This document shows, piece by piece, positions 8,105 through 16,226 of a stretch of DNA of 38,060 nucleotides (positions are counted from its first letter, which is position 1; every line of letters starts with the position of its first letter). Origin of the DNA: Bacilli bacterium (GTDB lineage Bacteria > Bacillota > Bacilli > Bacillales > Amphibacillaceae). The notes beneath the pieces are model-generated. The model saw only the letters and a list, made by a program, of their open reading frames with translations. It ran no database searches and had not been told where the DNA came from. Both the position numbers and the translations under genes were made by a program. The stretch is taken from the NCBI GenBank assembly GCA_012518125.1, contig JAAYTF010000035.1, forward strand, positions 1 to 38,060, read 5' to 3'.

Positions 8105-8826
8105 CCTTGATCTACCTCTAATTTATATCCGATTCCCCAAACGGTAACGATCATTTTCGCCGCTTCTTCCGATACGCTCGTCAATTTTTCACGCAGACGT
8201 TTCACGTGTGTGTCGACGGTGCGCAAGTCGCCGAAAAATTCATATTGCCACACTTCGCGCAACAAATCTTCACGGCGGAACACTTTGTCGGGAGATTTCG
8301 CCAAGAAGACGAGGAGTTCGTATTCTTTCGGCGTCAGTTGAATTTCCTTGCCGTTTGATGTGACACGGTAAGCGTCAAGGTCGATCGTCAAGTGTGGAAA
8401 TACGATCAAATTGTTCGCTTTGTTGGCAGTTCCTAATGAGGCGCTGCCGGTCCGTCTCAGAACGGCTTTGATTCGTAAGACGACTTCACGTGGACTGAAT
8501 GGTTTGACAATATAGTCATCGGCCCCTACCTCGAACCCTTGCACTCTGTTCGATTCTTCCCCTTTGGCCGTCAACATGATGATCGGTGTCATTTTTTCTT
8601 TGCGAATTTCCTCACAAACTTCTATTCCATCCATTTCCGGCATCATGATATCTAACAAGATGACGTCATAATCGTTATCTAGAGCCATTTTCAGCGCCGT
8701 TTTTCCATCTTCCGCTTCTTCGACAACAAAATTGTCGCGCTCTAGATACATGCGAAGTAGTCGTCTGATCCTTTCTTCATCATCGACGATCAGCACTTTC
8801 TTCCCTTCGCTTTTTTCTTCGCTCAT
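8101..8826 (-). CDS. resD: Response regulator ResD (OmpR/PhoB family)
   Basis: 241 residues. The receiver domain has the acidic pocket VLIVDDE, phospho-acceptor D59 in DVILLDIMMPEMDG and the conserved lysine in MLTAKGEE. The C-terminal winged-helix DNA-binding domain has TPKEYELLVFLAKSP and the recognition-helix region RTVDTHVKRLREKL. It activates cytochrome biogenesis, terminal oxidase and fermentation/nitrate genes in B. subtilis. GGAGGAACAAGC places the ribosome site correctly for the ATG at 8826. The 79-bp gap to resC is AT rich and contains TATAAT, so an internal promoter for resDE is possible, but no good -35 accompanies it. Confidence 0.96.
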   Translation of the reverse strand: MSEEKSEGKKVLIVDDEERIRRLLRMYLERDNFVVEEAEDGKTALKMALDNDYDVILLDIMMPEMDGIEVCEEIRKEKMTPIIMLTAKGEESNRVQGFEVGADDYIVKPFSPREVVLRIKAVLRRTGSASLGTANKANNLIVFPHLTIDLDAYRVTSNGKEIQLTPKEYELLVFLAKSPDKVFRREDLLREVWQYEFFGDLRTVDTHVKRLREKLTSVSEEAAKMIVTVWGIGYKLEVDQG

Positions 8827-8905
8827 GCTTGTTCCTCCTTGCCAAATAATCTACAAAAAGAAGCATCATTCCCTAAATTTTTAAAAAATTGGCGTTAATT
8901 ATATA

Positions 8906-10087
8906 TTAAGCGTAAGAATGCAATCCGGCAAGCACTAAGTTGACGACGATGATGTTAAACATGATGATGCCAAAGCCGATCACCGCAAGCCAAGCCGATT
9001 TTTCGCCATGCCAACCTCGCGACAAGCGCAAATGCAAGAAAGCGGCATAGAAAAACCACGTGATCAGCGCCCACACTTCTTTCGGATCCCATCCCCAGAA
9101 ACGGTCCCAAGCAATTTGCGCCCAAATTGCCGCAAAAATGAGACCTCCTAAAGTGAAAAGCGGAAATCCGATGGCAACGGAACGGTACGTAATTTCATCG
9201 AGCATGTCCAATTTAATATGTTTCAAGAATGGCTGGATCCAAGCCGAGACGCGTTTTCGCATGATGAGCCGGGCGATCAAATAGAAGATCGTTCCGAAAA
9301 TGACGGACCAAATGACGGTGTTGAATTTGCGTGGCGCATCTTTGCCTTGCATCCAACCTGGCGTTTCAATCAGAGGTTCCATTTGGTTTTCCTGCAACGC
9401 AACGCCTTCTTTCGGACCGGCAATTGGCGGCATATGGTATTCTACTTCGACCGACTGATTGTTTTCAATGTAAGCAAATGATGCGCTGTAATCGAGCGCT
9501 TTAAATAAAACGGTTGAAAAGACGAAACCGATGACCAAAAAGATGGCATACATGACCAATTCAAGCCAAAACGTCCGCTTTGAACGTCTCGACTGATCGA
9601 CGGCCTTGAGCAAATAAATGATTCCTGTGACGAAACTGATCGCCAAAATGCCTTGTGCGATCGAAACGGTAATGACGTGCAAATACAGCCAATGACTTTG
9701 CAGCGACGGAACCAACGGTGTAATTTCCGTCGGGAACATGCTCGCATACGCTAGCAGCACCAATGCCGTCGGTACGGCGAACAACCCAAGGATGTCGATG
9801 CGGTAAATCAAATATAAGATGATGAACGCCAACACGACGCTGATGCCGAGAAATGTGACGAATTCGAACATGTTGCTGACCGGTGCATGGCCGCCGGCGA
9901 TCCATCGCAAAATAAAGTAGACGATATGGGAGATGAACCCTAAAACCGTGATGATAAAACCAATTTTCCCGGATTTGTTCTGTTTTTCTTTACTTTTTTT
10001 ATCGCGGATGGTATTGCCAAAAAACAAGGTCGCGATTAAATATAAAACGATGCCAATCACGTAAAATGCCGCGATGCTTCCACTCAT
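8906..10087 (-). CDS. resC: Cytochrome c biogenesis protein ResC (CcsA family)
   Basis: 393 residues from the ATG at 10087, which has GGAGAGG just upstream. A longer reading frame upstream overlaps resB and has no family support. It is a polytopic membrane protein of System II cytochrome c maturation. The tryptophan-rich haem-binding motif of CcsA/CcmC/CcmF proteins is present near the C-terminus (RFWGWDPKEVWALITW), with conserved histidines in nearby loops. ResC with ResB delivers haem across the membrane and attaches it to apocytochrome c, with ResA reducing the cysteines. It starts 16 bp after the resB stop. Confidence 0.95.
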   Translation of the reverse strand: MSGSIAAFYVIGIVLYLIATLFFGNTIRDKKSKEKQNKSGKIGFIITVLGFISHIVYFILRWIAGGHAPVSNMFEFVTFLGISVVLAFIILYLIYRIDILGLFAVPTALVLLAYASMFPTEITPLVPSLQSHWLYLHVITVSIAQGILAISFVTGIIYLLKAVDQSRRSKRTFWLELVMYAIFLVIGFVFSTVLFKALDYSASFAYIENNQSVEVEYHMPPIAGPKEGVALQENQMEPLIETPGWMQGKDAPRKFNTVIWSVIFGTIFYLIARLIMRKRVSAWIQPFLKHIKLDMLDEITYRSVAIGFPLFTLGGLIFAAIWAQIAWDRFWGWDPKEVWALITWFFYAAFLHLRLSRGWHGEKSAWLAVIGFGIIMFNIIVVNLVLAGLHSYA

Positions 10088-10103
10088 TTCCTCTCCACCT
10101 CTC

Positions 10104-11771
10104 TCATTCTTGTGTAGCTGTTTGTTCCACTTTTTCCAAGTCTTCCTCTTCTTGGTCGACAACCATGTTAATTTCCGTGCCTTCAAGCGCTTTTTCGATG
10201 TCGCGCTTGATGCCGAACCAGTTTTTGTTCGTATGAGCGGCTAACAGCAATGTACCTTCTTTTTCATTGATCCAAACACGTCTATGCTGCCAGTACATGC
10301 CTTGAATGACACCGATCATGAATATCGCCGCACCGACGACGAAAATCGGCAACGTCAAATCTTTTCTCACCGTCAATCCACTTGCATAATGCGTCGAAAA
10401 ATCCGTGATGCCTAAACGGTACTTGTTTTCCCCCGTCGGGTCGATATTTCTGCCGATCCCGATGAAACTCACTTCCGGTTCATCGCTGTCAGGCGGATAA
10501 ACACGAAAGACGAAAGCCGGGTTTTTCGGGAATTTCGATTGTGTCGTCGGTTCGCCGTCTTGTAAGATGTAATCCGGAAAATATTGGCTGATTTCAACTT
10601 TAAAGCCGTTTTCCAATTCATACGTTTCCTCTGGCGACATCAGATCGACCGTAAATTCGCCGAACGATTTTTCTTCATCGTTCGCCGCGAAGATACCAAA
10701 TGTCATCGTCGAAAATTCATTTTCTTGATAACCAGATTGATATAAGCGGTAGCCGTCGAATTTTAACGGTTCATTCATACGGATGGCATCTTCCGTCACT
10801 TTTTCCAGTTCAGGTTCTTGACCCGGGATCGTTTCGCCTTTGACTTTATAGATGACGACGTCCGTTTGGTAATTTTTTACGACGAGCTGGCCCATCCGCT
10901 CCATCGCTTCTTTGTATCTTTCATCGTCCTCATCGTAATATTCCAAATGGAATTTCTTGTTTTCTATGTAATATTGTCCATCGGTGCTCGGGATGACTTT
11001 TCGCTCCCCTTCCCTCACCCAAACGTAATCGTCGATGAACATAAATGGCGTCATCCTTAAAAGAGCAGCGATCAAAATGATGATCAATCCGATATGGTTG
11101 ACGTAAGGACCCCAGCGGGAAAATCGGTTTTTTTCGGCCAATACTTGTCCATCTTGTTCGAAAATTTTATAGCGCATGTTTTTTAAATTTTCGACGACCT
11201 TCTTTTTATCTTCCGGGGAGAAGTCAGGCGTTTCGCTGAATAAACGTTGACGCGATAAAAATGAATAATGGCGCTTCGGTTTTTGGATTTTCAACGCCCG
11301 GTAAAGGGGAATGAAGCGGTCCAAACTGCAAATGACGAGCGAAACACCGATCAATGCGATCAAAATCATGTACCACCATGAACTATACAATTCATGGAAA
11401 CCGAGTTGATAATAAATTTTGCCCAAAATGCCGTACGTCTCTTCATAATAGACGCTCGGATCACGGTTTGGCGCATTCGCCGGAATATACATCGCCTGCG
11501 GAAAAATCGTGCCGATTCCGGATGCAATCAGTGCAATGACGATCAAAATGACACCGTTTCTCACCGATGAGAAAAAGTTCCATATTTTATCGACGATCGT
11601 TCGATTGTACGTGAGCGAACGTCTCGCCGAACCTTCGTAGCGCATGTTCAACAATTTCGACTTGTCATTGCCATCAAGATGTTGGTTTTCTTCGATCGGC
11701 TTTCCGCACGATTCGCACAAAATCGTGCCTTCCGGGTTAAAATGGCCGCATTCGCATTTCAGTTTATTCAT
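10104..11771 (-). CDS. resB: Cytochrome c biogenesis protein ResB (Ccs1 family)
   Basis: 555 residues. The N-terminus is a small zinc-ribbon-like module (C6, C8, then C19, C22 in CECGH...CESCGK). Membrane helices follow around 72-92, 130-150 and 225-240, then a large extracytoplasmic domain, then a last helix (LTLPIFVVGAAIFMIGVIQG). This is the ResB/Ccs1 plan; ResB and ResC together form the System II haem lyase. An acidic tail follows the last helix. Located 22 bp downstream of resA and 16 bp upstream of resC. Confidence 0.95.
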   Translation of the reverse strand: MNKLKCECGHFNPEGTILCESCGKPIEENQHLDGNDKSKLLNMRYEGSARRSLTYNRTIVDKIWNFFSSVRNGVILIVIALIASGIGTIFPQAMYIPANAPNRDPSVYYEETYGILGKIYYQLGFHELYSSWWYMILIALIGVSLVICSLDRFIPLYRALKIQKPKRHYSFLSRQRLFSETPDFSPEDKKKVVENLKNMRYKIFEQDGQVLAEKNRFSRWGPYVNHIGLIIILIAALLRMTPFMFIDDYVWVREGERKVIPSTDGQYYIENKKFHLEYYDEDDERYKEAMERMGQLVVKNYQTDVVIYKVKGETIPGQEPELEKVTEDAIRMNEPLKFDGYRLYQSGYQENEFSTMTFGIFAANDEEKSFGEFTVDLMSPEETYELENGFKVEISQYFPDYILQDGEPTTQSKFPKNPAFVFRVYPPDSDEPEVSFIGIGRNIDPTGENKYRLGITDFSTHYASGLTVRKDLTLPIFVVGAAIFMIGVIQGMYWQHRRVWINEKEGTLLLAAHTNKNWFGIKRDIEKALEGTEINMVVDQEEEDLEKVEQTATQE

Positions 11772-11793
11772 GTCATATCCCTCATTCAGTCGG

Positions 11794-12360
11794 TTATGGT
11801 TGGATCATTTGGAAATATTCTTCGAGTTTCTCCAGCGTCAATGCCCCTTCCACTTTTTCGACAATGATTCCTTCAGGATCGATGAAAAACGTGCTCGGGA
11901 GCGGTTTTACTTTATATAAATCCATGACGTCATTATTCTTATCGTGAACGACCGGGAACGTCAAATCGTGTTTGTTGATGAATTTATGGATGACGAGTTC
12001 GCTTTGGTCGAGATTAACGGCGACAATTTCGATGTCGTCTTTATATTTCGGATAAAGCGACTCCATGTAAGGCATCTCTTTTTCACACGGCGGACAATAC
12101 GTTGCCCAGAAGTTCAACATGACGCCTTTGCCACGCAAGTCGCTTAGACGGACCGTTTCCAGTTCGTTATTTTCATTGATTTGCACCAACTCGAAGTCAG
12201 GGGCTTCATCACCCGCCCGATAAACTTCTTTGTCGCGGTTGAAATTGGAAATCAACGCAAATAGCAATGCTCCTACTAAAATGGCTAAAACGACGGACCG
12301 ATAAAAAAAACGTCGTTTCATTTTATCATGTTTTTTTCTGCGCGCTTCCTCTAAACTCAT
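11794..12360 (-). CDS. resA: Membrane-anchored thiol-disulfide oxidoreductase ResA
   Basis: 188 residues from the ATG at 12360, which is preceded by AGGAG with an 8-nt gap. In-frame ATGs up to 12390 lack a site and would only add residues encoded over the leader. A basic N-terminus leads into one membrane anchor (about residues 22-38), then an outward-facing thioredoxin-like domain with the redox motif C89-P-P-C92 in NFWATYCPPCEKE. From memory, the B. subtilis motif is CEPC, so the dipeptide between the cysteines differs and could shift the redox potential. The cis-proline loop is PLPSTFFIDPEG. ResA reduces apocytochrome c cysteines before haem attachment. Confidence 0.95.
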   Translation of the reverse strand: MSLEEARRKKHDKMKRRFFYRSVVLAILVGALLFALISNFNRDKEVYRAGDEAPDFELVQINENNELETVRLSDLRGKGVMLNFWATYCPPCEKEMPYMESLYPKYKDDIEIVAVNLDQSELVIHKFINKHDLTFPVVHDKNNDVMDLYKVKPLPSTFFIDPEGIIVEKVEGALTLEKLEEYFQMIQP

Positions 12361-12390
12361 GCCGATCTCTCCTAAATGAATCATGATCAT

Positions 12391-13125
12391 TTATTCGATC
12401 TTTTTGTTGACAAGTTGAAGCAGGTCGTGCACTTCTTTCGGTTTCAACGGGCGATATTCGCCTGGCTGCAAATGGTCGAGCGTCAAAAAGGCGTACTTCT
12501 CTCTTTTTAATTTTAGAACAGGATGGCCAAGCGCTTCAAACAAACGTCGAATATGGCGGTTTTTCCCTTCATGCAACGTAACCTCCAACAGCATCGTCCG
12601 TTTTTTGCGGTCGACTCTTTTCACTTTGTACTTCGACACTTTCAATAATTCCCCGTCGACCTTGACGCCTTCAAGGAGCAAATCCCGTTTTTCCATCGGG
12701 ATGATGCCGTCGATTTTGACGATGTATTCTTTGCTTACATGAAATTTCGGATGCATCAATTTATAGGCGAAATCACCGTCGTTCGTCAACAACAATAAAC
12801 CGGAAGAATCATAATCGAGCCTTCCGACCGGATAGATGCGTTCCTCGACTTCCGGCATCAAGTCGATGACCGTTTTCCTGCCGCGGTCATCAGTGACGGC
12901 GGAAATATAGCCACGAGGTTTGTACAATAAATAATACACCTTTTTTTCACGTTCTAGCGGAATGCCATCGACCGTTATTTCATCTTTCGGCGACACTTTG
13001 ACCCCTAGTTCGGTCACGAGCTCGCCATTTACTTTTACTCTTCCTTCCAAAATCAACCGTTCGGCTTTACGCCTCGAAGTCAAACCGCTTTGGGCAATCA
13101 CCTTTTGCAGACGCTCTTTTTTCAC
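12391..13125 (-). CDS. rluB: 23S rRNA pseudouridine synthase RluB
   Basis: 244 residues. An N-terminal S4 RNA-binding domain (residues 1-60, LQKVIAQSGLTSRRKAERL) precedes the RsuA/RluB catalytic domain with the aspartate motif GRLDYDSSGLLLLTNDG and the basic motif EGKNRHIRRLFEALGH. It modifies helix 89 of 23S rRNA in characterised relatives. The start is GTG at 13125, inside a tandem 10-bp duplication that also supplies the AGGGTGA ribosome site. It is the first gene of the operon with resA-resE, as in B. subtilis (YpuL), and is preceded by a 200-bp regulatory gap. Confidence 0.94.
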   Translation of the reverse strand: MKKERLQKVIAQSGLTSRRKAERLILEGRVKVNGELVTELGVKVSPKDEITVDGIPLEREKKVYYLLYKPRGYISAVTDDRGRKTVIDLMPEVEERIYPVGRLDYDSSGLLLLTNDGDFAYKLMHPKFHVSKEYIVKIDGIIPMEKRDLLLEGVKVDGELLKVSKYKVKRVDRKKRTMLLEVTLHEGKNRHIRRLFEALGHPVLKLKREKYAFLTLDHLQPGEYRPLKPKEVHDLLQLVNKKIE

Positions 13126-13141
13126 CCTGCATCACCCTGCA
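13122..13141 (-). repeat. Tandem 10-bp duplication at the rluB start
   Basis: Two exact copies of TGCAGGGTGA lie side by side on the minus strand. The downstream copy contains the GTG start and the upstream copy provides the ribosome site, so loss of one copy would remove the initiation signal. Confidence 0.8.
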
Positions 13142-13176
13142 TGTTATATAATTACAGTCGAATCCTTCCTTTGCTA

Positions 13177-13260
13177 ATAATAACATATTAAAATGTGATA
13201 AAGAAATCATTTGTATTTAATATCCATTATTATTAAAGCAATTTGTTAATAAACTTTGAA
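13177..13260 (-). promoter_or_regulatory. Candidate promoters for the rluB-resABCDE operon
   Basis: TTCAAA (13255-13260) and TTTAAT (13232-13237) with a 17-bp spacer form a plausible sigma-A promoter with a start near 13225. A second option nearer the gene is an extended -10, TGTTATTAT (minus strand, 13177-13185), with a poor -35. Both lie between the spmB terminator and rluB. Confidence 0.45.
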
Positions 13261-13286
13261 TGATTAAAATTTTTCCGGCCAAGAAT

Positions 13287-13304
13287 TTGTGAAATTTTTC
13301 ACAC
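13287..13304. promoter_or_regulatory. Rex/Fnr-like palindromic operator upstream of rluB-res
   Basis: TTGTGAAATTTTTCACAC contains the perfect inverted repeat TGTGAAA-TT-TTTCACA. It matches the Rex redox-repressor consensus as I recall it (TTGTGAA-N4-TTCACAA) at all but the outermost base, and also the CRP/FNR form TGTGA-N6-TCACA. Its centre is about 70 bp upstream of the better candidate transcription start. The identity of the regulator is inference. Confidence 0.6.
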
Positions 13305-13310
13305 ATAACC

Positions 13311-13338
13311 AAAAAAAAGACCGGTTTTCAATAACCGA
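13311..13338 (-). terminator. Terminator after dacB-spmA-spmB
   Basis: The stem CGGTT / AACCG (6-nt loop, extended by a T-G pair) overlaps the spmB stop and is followed by a TCTTTTTTTT tract on the minus strand. The stem is short but the T-tract is strong. Confidence 0.7.
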
Positions 13339-13861
13339 AAATTAACTTCGTCAGGACGATCGAGGCGATGATGCCGACAAGATCGGTGAGCAATCCCACC
13401 TTCAGCGCGTAACGCATCCGCGTGATGCCAACCGCGCCAAAATAGACGGTCAGCACATACAAAGTCGTATCGGTGCTGCCTTGCATCGTCGCTGCAAGCC
13501 GGCCGATGAATGAATCGGGCCCGTAATTTTGCGTCAATTCCGCCGTCAAACTTAAGGCAGCCGTACCGGAAATGGGCCGGATGATGCCTAAAGGGACGAT
13601 TTCCGGAGGGATGCCGACGAACATCAACGCCGGTTTAATCAATCCGATGAACGCATCCAACGCTCCCGAACTGCGCAAGATGGTGATCGCCACGAACATC
13701 CCGAGCAAAAACGGCAAGATGGAAAACGCCATGTTGATGCCGTCTTTCCCGCCTTCGACGAACAGTTCGTAAGTGGGGAGCTTTTTTTTCGTCGCAATGA
13801 GCAAAATGAGCAAAATGAAAAGCGGCAAGATCCACGTACTAAAAGTGGTTATCCATCCCAT
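13328..13861 (-). CDS. spmB: Spore maturation protein SpmB
   Basis: 177 residues, a polytopic membrane protein of the nucleoside-recognition (Gate) domain family. The family segment GIIRPISGTAALSLTAEL and the motif MQGSTDTTLYVLTVYFGAVG are readable. In B. subtilis SpmA and SpmB are made in the mother cell and are needed for full dehydration of the spore core, hence heat resistance. It lies 25 bp after spmA and is the last gene of dacB-spmA-spmB. Confidence 0.95.
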   Translation of the reverse strand: MGWITTFSTWILPLFILLILLIATKKKLPTYELFVEGGKDGINMAFSILPFLLGMFVAITILRSSGALDAFIGLIKPALMFVGIPPEIVPLGIIRPISGTAALSLTAELTQNYGPDSFIGRLAATMQGSTDTTLYVLTVYFGAVGITRMRYALKVGLLTDLVGIIASIVLTKLIFGY

Positions 13862-13886
13862 ACGGATTCACACCTTCAAAACAAAT

Positions 13887-14477
13887 TTATTTGTGCAACT
13901 TCGTTTTGTCGAGATGATAAAAGAGTCTGTCAAATAAAATCGCGGCTACCGTTGTGCATGCCGAAGCCAAGAGCGTCGTTCCGACAATTTCCGTCGGATT
14001 GGCTGAACCGTATTGCATGCGGATGGCGATGACCGTCGTCGGAATGAGTGTAAGCCCTGACGTATTCAAAGCCAAAAACGTGATCATCGAACGTGAAGCG
14101 ACATTCGATTGATTTAGCTTTTTCATTTCTTCCATCGCCTTTAGTCCGATCGGTGTGGCGGCGCTGCCCAAACCGAACATGTTGGCGGTCAAATTCGCCA
14201 AAATGTAGCCGATGGCCGGATGGTCTTTCGGCAATTCGGGAAACAAGCGTTCAACGATCGGCCGGAACAATTTGTTGAGCGCTTTTAAAATGCCGGCTTC
14301 CTCGGCGATTTTCATCATCCCCAACCAAAAAACGAGGACGCTGATCAAACTGAATGACAATTGCACCGCTTCTTGGGCGCTTGTAAAGAGCGCTTCGTTC
14401 ACTTCGTCCATCGTGCCGTTGAACATCGCATAAATGATGCCGATCAAGGCCATAACCGCCCAGATGTAATTGACCAT
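13887..14477 (-). CDS. spmA: Spore maturation protein SpmA
   Basis: 196 residues from the ATG at 14477, giving MVNYIWAVMAL as in SpmA homologues; a longer frame to 14510 only overlaps dacB. Polytopic membrane protein with the Gate-domain segments NLTANMFGLGSAATPIGLKA and MITFLALNTSGLTLIPTTVI. It acts with SpmB in spore core dehydration. The ATG follows the dacB stop by one base (TAAGATG), so translation is probably coupled. Confidence 0.95.
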   Translation of the reverse strand: MVNYIWAVMALIGIIYAMFNGTMDEVNEALFTSAQEAVQLSFSLISVLVFWLGMMKIAEEAGILKALNKLFRPIVERLFPELPKDHPAIGYILANLTANMFGLGSAATPIGLKAMEEMKKLNQSNVASRSMITFLALNTSGLTLIPTTVIAIRMQYGSANPTEIVGTTLLASACTTVAAILFDRLFYHLDKTKLHK

Positions 14478-14478
14478 C

Positions 14479-15570
14479 TTACGGATACCCCGCCATTTTT
14501 CCGATAACATCGCCCATTTGTTTCACAAAAAAGCGAAACAGCCCTTCATCGCGGTAAAGCGGCGCTTGGAATACTTCTTCGTCGCGCACCTGATAGACAA
14601 TTTTCCCGATCCGGGCTTCTTCATCATCGGCCCGCGACAAAACGACCTTTTTCTTCAAGTAAGGGATTTCTTCATCAAGCACGGGAATGATGACCGGCTC
14701 TTTCATGTAGGCGCTTAATTCCTCTTCAAAATCGACAAAAAAATCGTATGGGCCTTTGTCATCAAGCATACGGTTTTTCAACCGCTCAAACAACGATTCG
14801 TACATATGTATATGGTCGTTCCAATCATCCGGCGCATTGAGCGTCACGGCGATGAGCCTTACATCGTTTTTTTCCGCGGTCGTCACGAGCGTTCGCCCTG
14901 CTTTATTCGTATAACCCGTTTTTCCGCCCGTGCAATATGGATACAATCCGGTCAATAAACGATTTTTGTTGTACCAGCGATAGTCGCGTTGTTTCGATTG
15001 ATACGATTTTGTCGCTTGGATTTTTTGAAACGTCTCGTTTTCCATCGCATGGCGCATGAGGAGGGCGATATCGTACGCGGTGGAGTAATGATCGTCCTCA
15101 TCGAGGCCGTGCGGGTTTTTGAAATTCGTGTTTGTCATTCCGAGATACATCGCTTTTTGATTCATCAGAAAAACGAAACCTTCGACGCTGCCGGCGATAT
15201 GTTCTGCAATGGCGATCGCCGCGTCATTTCCCGAACGGAGCATCAATCCGTACAGCAAATCTTCCAAACTCATTTTTTCGCCTTCCCTTAAATAAATCGA
15301 TGAGCCGCTCGCCCTTGAAGCATTTTTGCTCACCGTCACTTCATCGTCCAAATCGCCGTATTCGATGGCGAGAAGCGCCGTCATCACTTTTGTAATGCTT
15401 GCAATCGGACGTTTTTCATGTGCATCTTTTTCAAACATGACTCGTCCGGTTTTTGCTTCCATCAAGACGGCATGTTGCGCCGAAACATTGATGTGGCTTT
15501 CGGCAAAAACAGTACGGTTCGATAAGAGGAGCAAGACCGATATGAAGACGATGGGCAGCAATCTTTTCAT
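14479..15570 (-). CDS. dacB: Sporulation D-alanyl-D-alanine carboxypeptidase DacB (PBP5*)
   Basis: 363 residues from the ATG at 15570, preceded by GGGAGGA. A signal peptide (about 1-23, ending VFAES) leads to the serine DD-carboxypeptidase domain with S58-I-T-K61, S113-G-N115 and K217-T-G219. The C-terminal PBP5-like beta domain and an amphipathic tail (LFRFFVKQMGDVIGKMAG) follow. It trims pentapeptides and so sets cortex cross-linking during sporulation. A close sigma-E promoter lies upstream and spmA-spmB follow directly, matching the mother-cell dacB operon of B. subtilis. Confidence 0.94.
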   Translation of the reverse strand: MKRLLPIVFISVLLLLSNRTVFAESHINVSAQHAVLMEAKTGRVMFEKDAHEKRPIASITKVMTALLAIEYGDLDDEVTVSKNASRASGSSIYLREGEKMSLEDLLYGLMLRSGNDAAIAIAEHIAGSVEGFVFLMNQKAMYLGMTNTNFKNPHGLDEDDHYSTAYDIALLMRHAMENETFQKIQATKSYQSKQRDYRWYNKNRLLTGLYPYCTGGKTGYTNKAGRTLVTTAEKNDVRLIAVTLNAPDDWNDHIHMYESLFERLKNRMLDDKGPYDFFVDFEEELSAYMKEPVIIPVLDEEIPYLKKKVVLSRADDEEARIGKIVYQVRDEEVFQAPLYRDEGLFRFFVKQMGDVIGKMAGYP

Positions 15571-15600
15571 AAAAAAATCCTCCCAAAAACGGTTTAGTAA

Positions 15601-15629
15601 AGTGTATGCTCGTTCATCCGACATATGAA
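15601..15629 (-). promoter_or_regulatory. Sigma-E promoter for dacB-spmA-spmB
   Basis: On the minus strand TTCATATG (15622-15629) and CATACACT (15601-15608) are separated by 13 bp. The -10 matches the sigma-E consensus CATACAHT exactly and the -35 is close to the KMATATT class. Mother-cell expression is expected for this operon. Confidence 0.75.
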
Positions 15630-15647
15630 TGAGCAATACTTTACGTT

Positions 15648-16226
15648 TTAGGAGGATTCATGAAAATCGTTAAAAAACAAACTCGCCTCTTCGATGACCG
15701 TTTCTTTGTCGATTTCCTTCGGCAAAGGCGGCAGTTCATCGAGCGATTTCAAGCCAAAATACGTTAAAAACTCTTTGCTTGTGCCATATAAAACCGGACG
15801 GCCGACGGTGTCTTTCCTGCCGACTTTCTCGATCAAGGAACGGGCAAGCAGCGTCTGGATAGCATGATCGCTATTGACGCCGCGAATTTCATCGATTTCC
15901 GCTTTCGTGATCGGCTGTTCGTAAGCGATGATTGCCAGCGTTTCAAGGCTCGCTTGCGACATTCTTGAAGACCGGGGGGTTTCAAGCAAACGTTTATAAT
16001 ATTCATTATGTTCCGGTTTCGTCGTCAAATGGAACACTTCGTTCGATTGTACGATCATCATGCCGCGGTTTTCATGTTCATAATCGAACATCAACTCTTC
16101 AAGAATGTAAGCGATCGTTTCTTCATCCACTTCCGTGACCTTGCTTAACTGTTTCAGTGTGATGCCTTCATCTCCGGATGCGAACAACAACCCTTCAACG
16201 ATTCCTTTCAATTTGACACGGTCCAC
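15648..16226 (-). CDS. scpB: Segregation and condensation protein ScpB
   Basis: 192 residues with two winged-helix domains: GIVEGLLFASGDEGITLKQL at the start, and the conserved ETLAIIAYEQPITKAEIDEI followed by LLARSLIEKVGRKD and GRPVLYGTSKEFL. It dimerises and binds ScpA in the SMC condensin complex that compacts and segregates the chromosome. The start is GTG at 16226, overlapping the scpA TAG stop, with AAAGGAAG upstream. Confidence 0.95.
   Translation of the reverse strand: MDRVKLKGIVEGLLFASGDEGITLKQLSKVTEVDEETIAYILEELMFDYEHENRGMMIVQSNEVFHLTTKPEHNEYYKRLLETPRSSRMSQASLETLAIIAYEQPITKAEIDEIRGVNSDHAIQTLLARSLIEKVGRKDTVGRPVLYGTSKEFLTYFGLKSLDELPPLPKEIDKETVIEEASLFFNDFHESS

Noticed and set aside
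10088-10186. N-terminal extension of resC
   Set aside because: It overlaps the resB C-terminus, is a Lys/Trp-rich stretch unlike the family, and a good ribosome site precedes the ATG at 10087.
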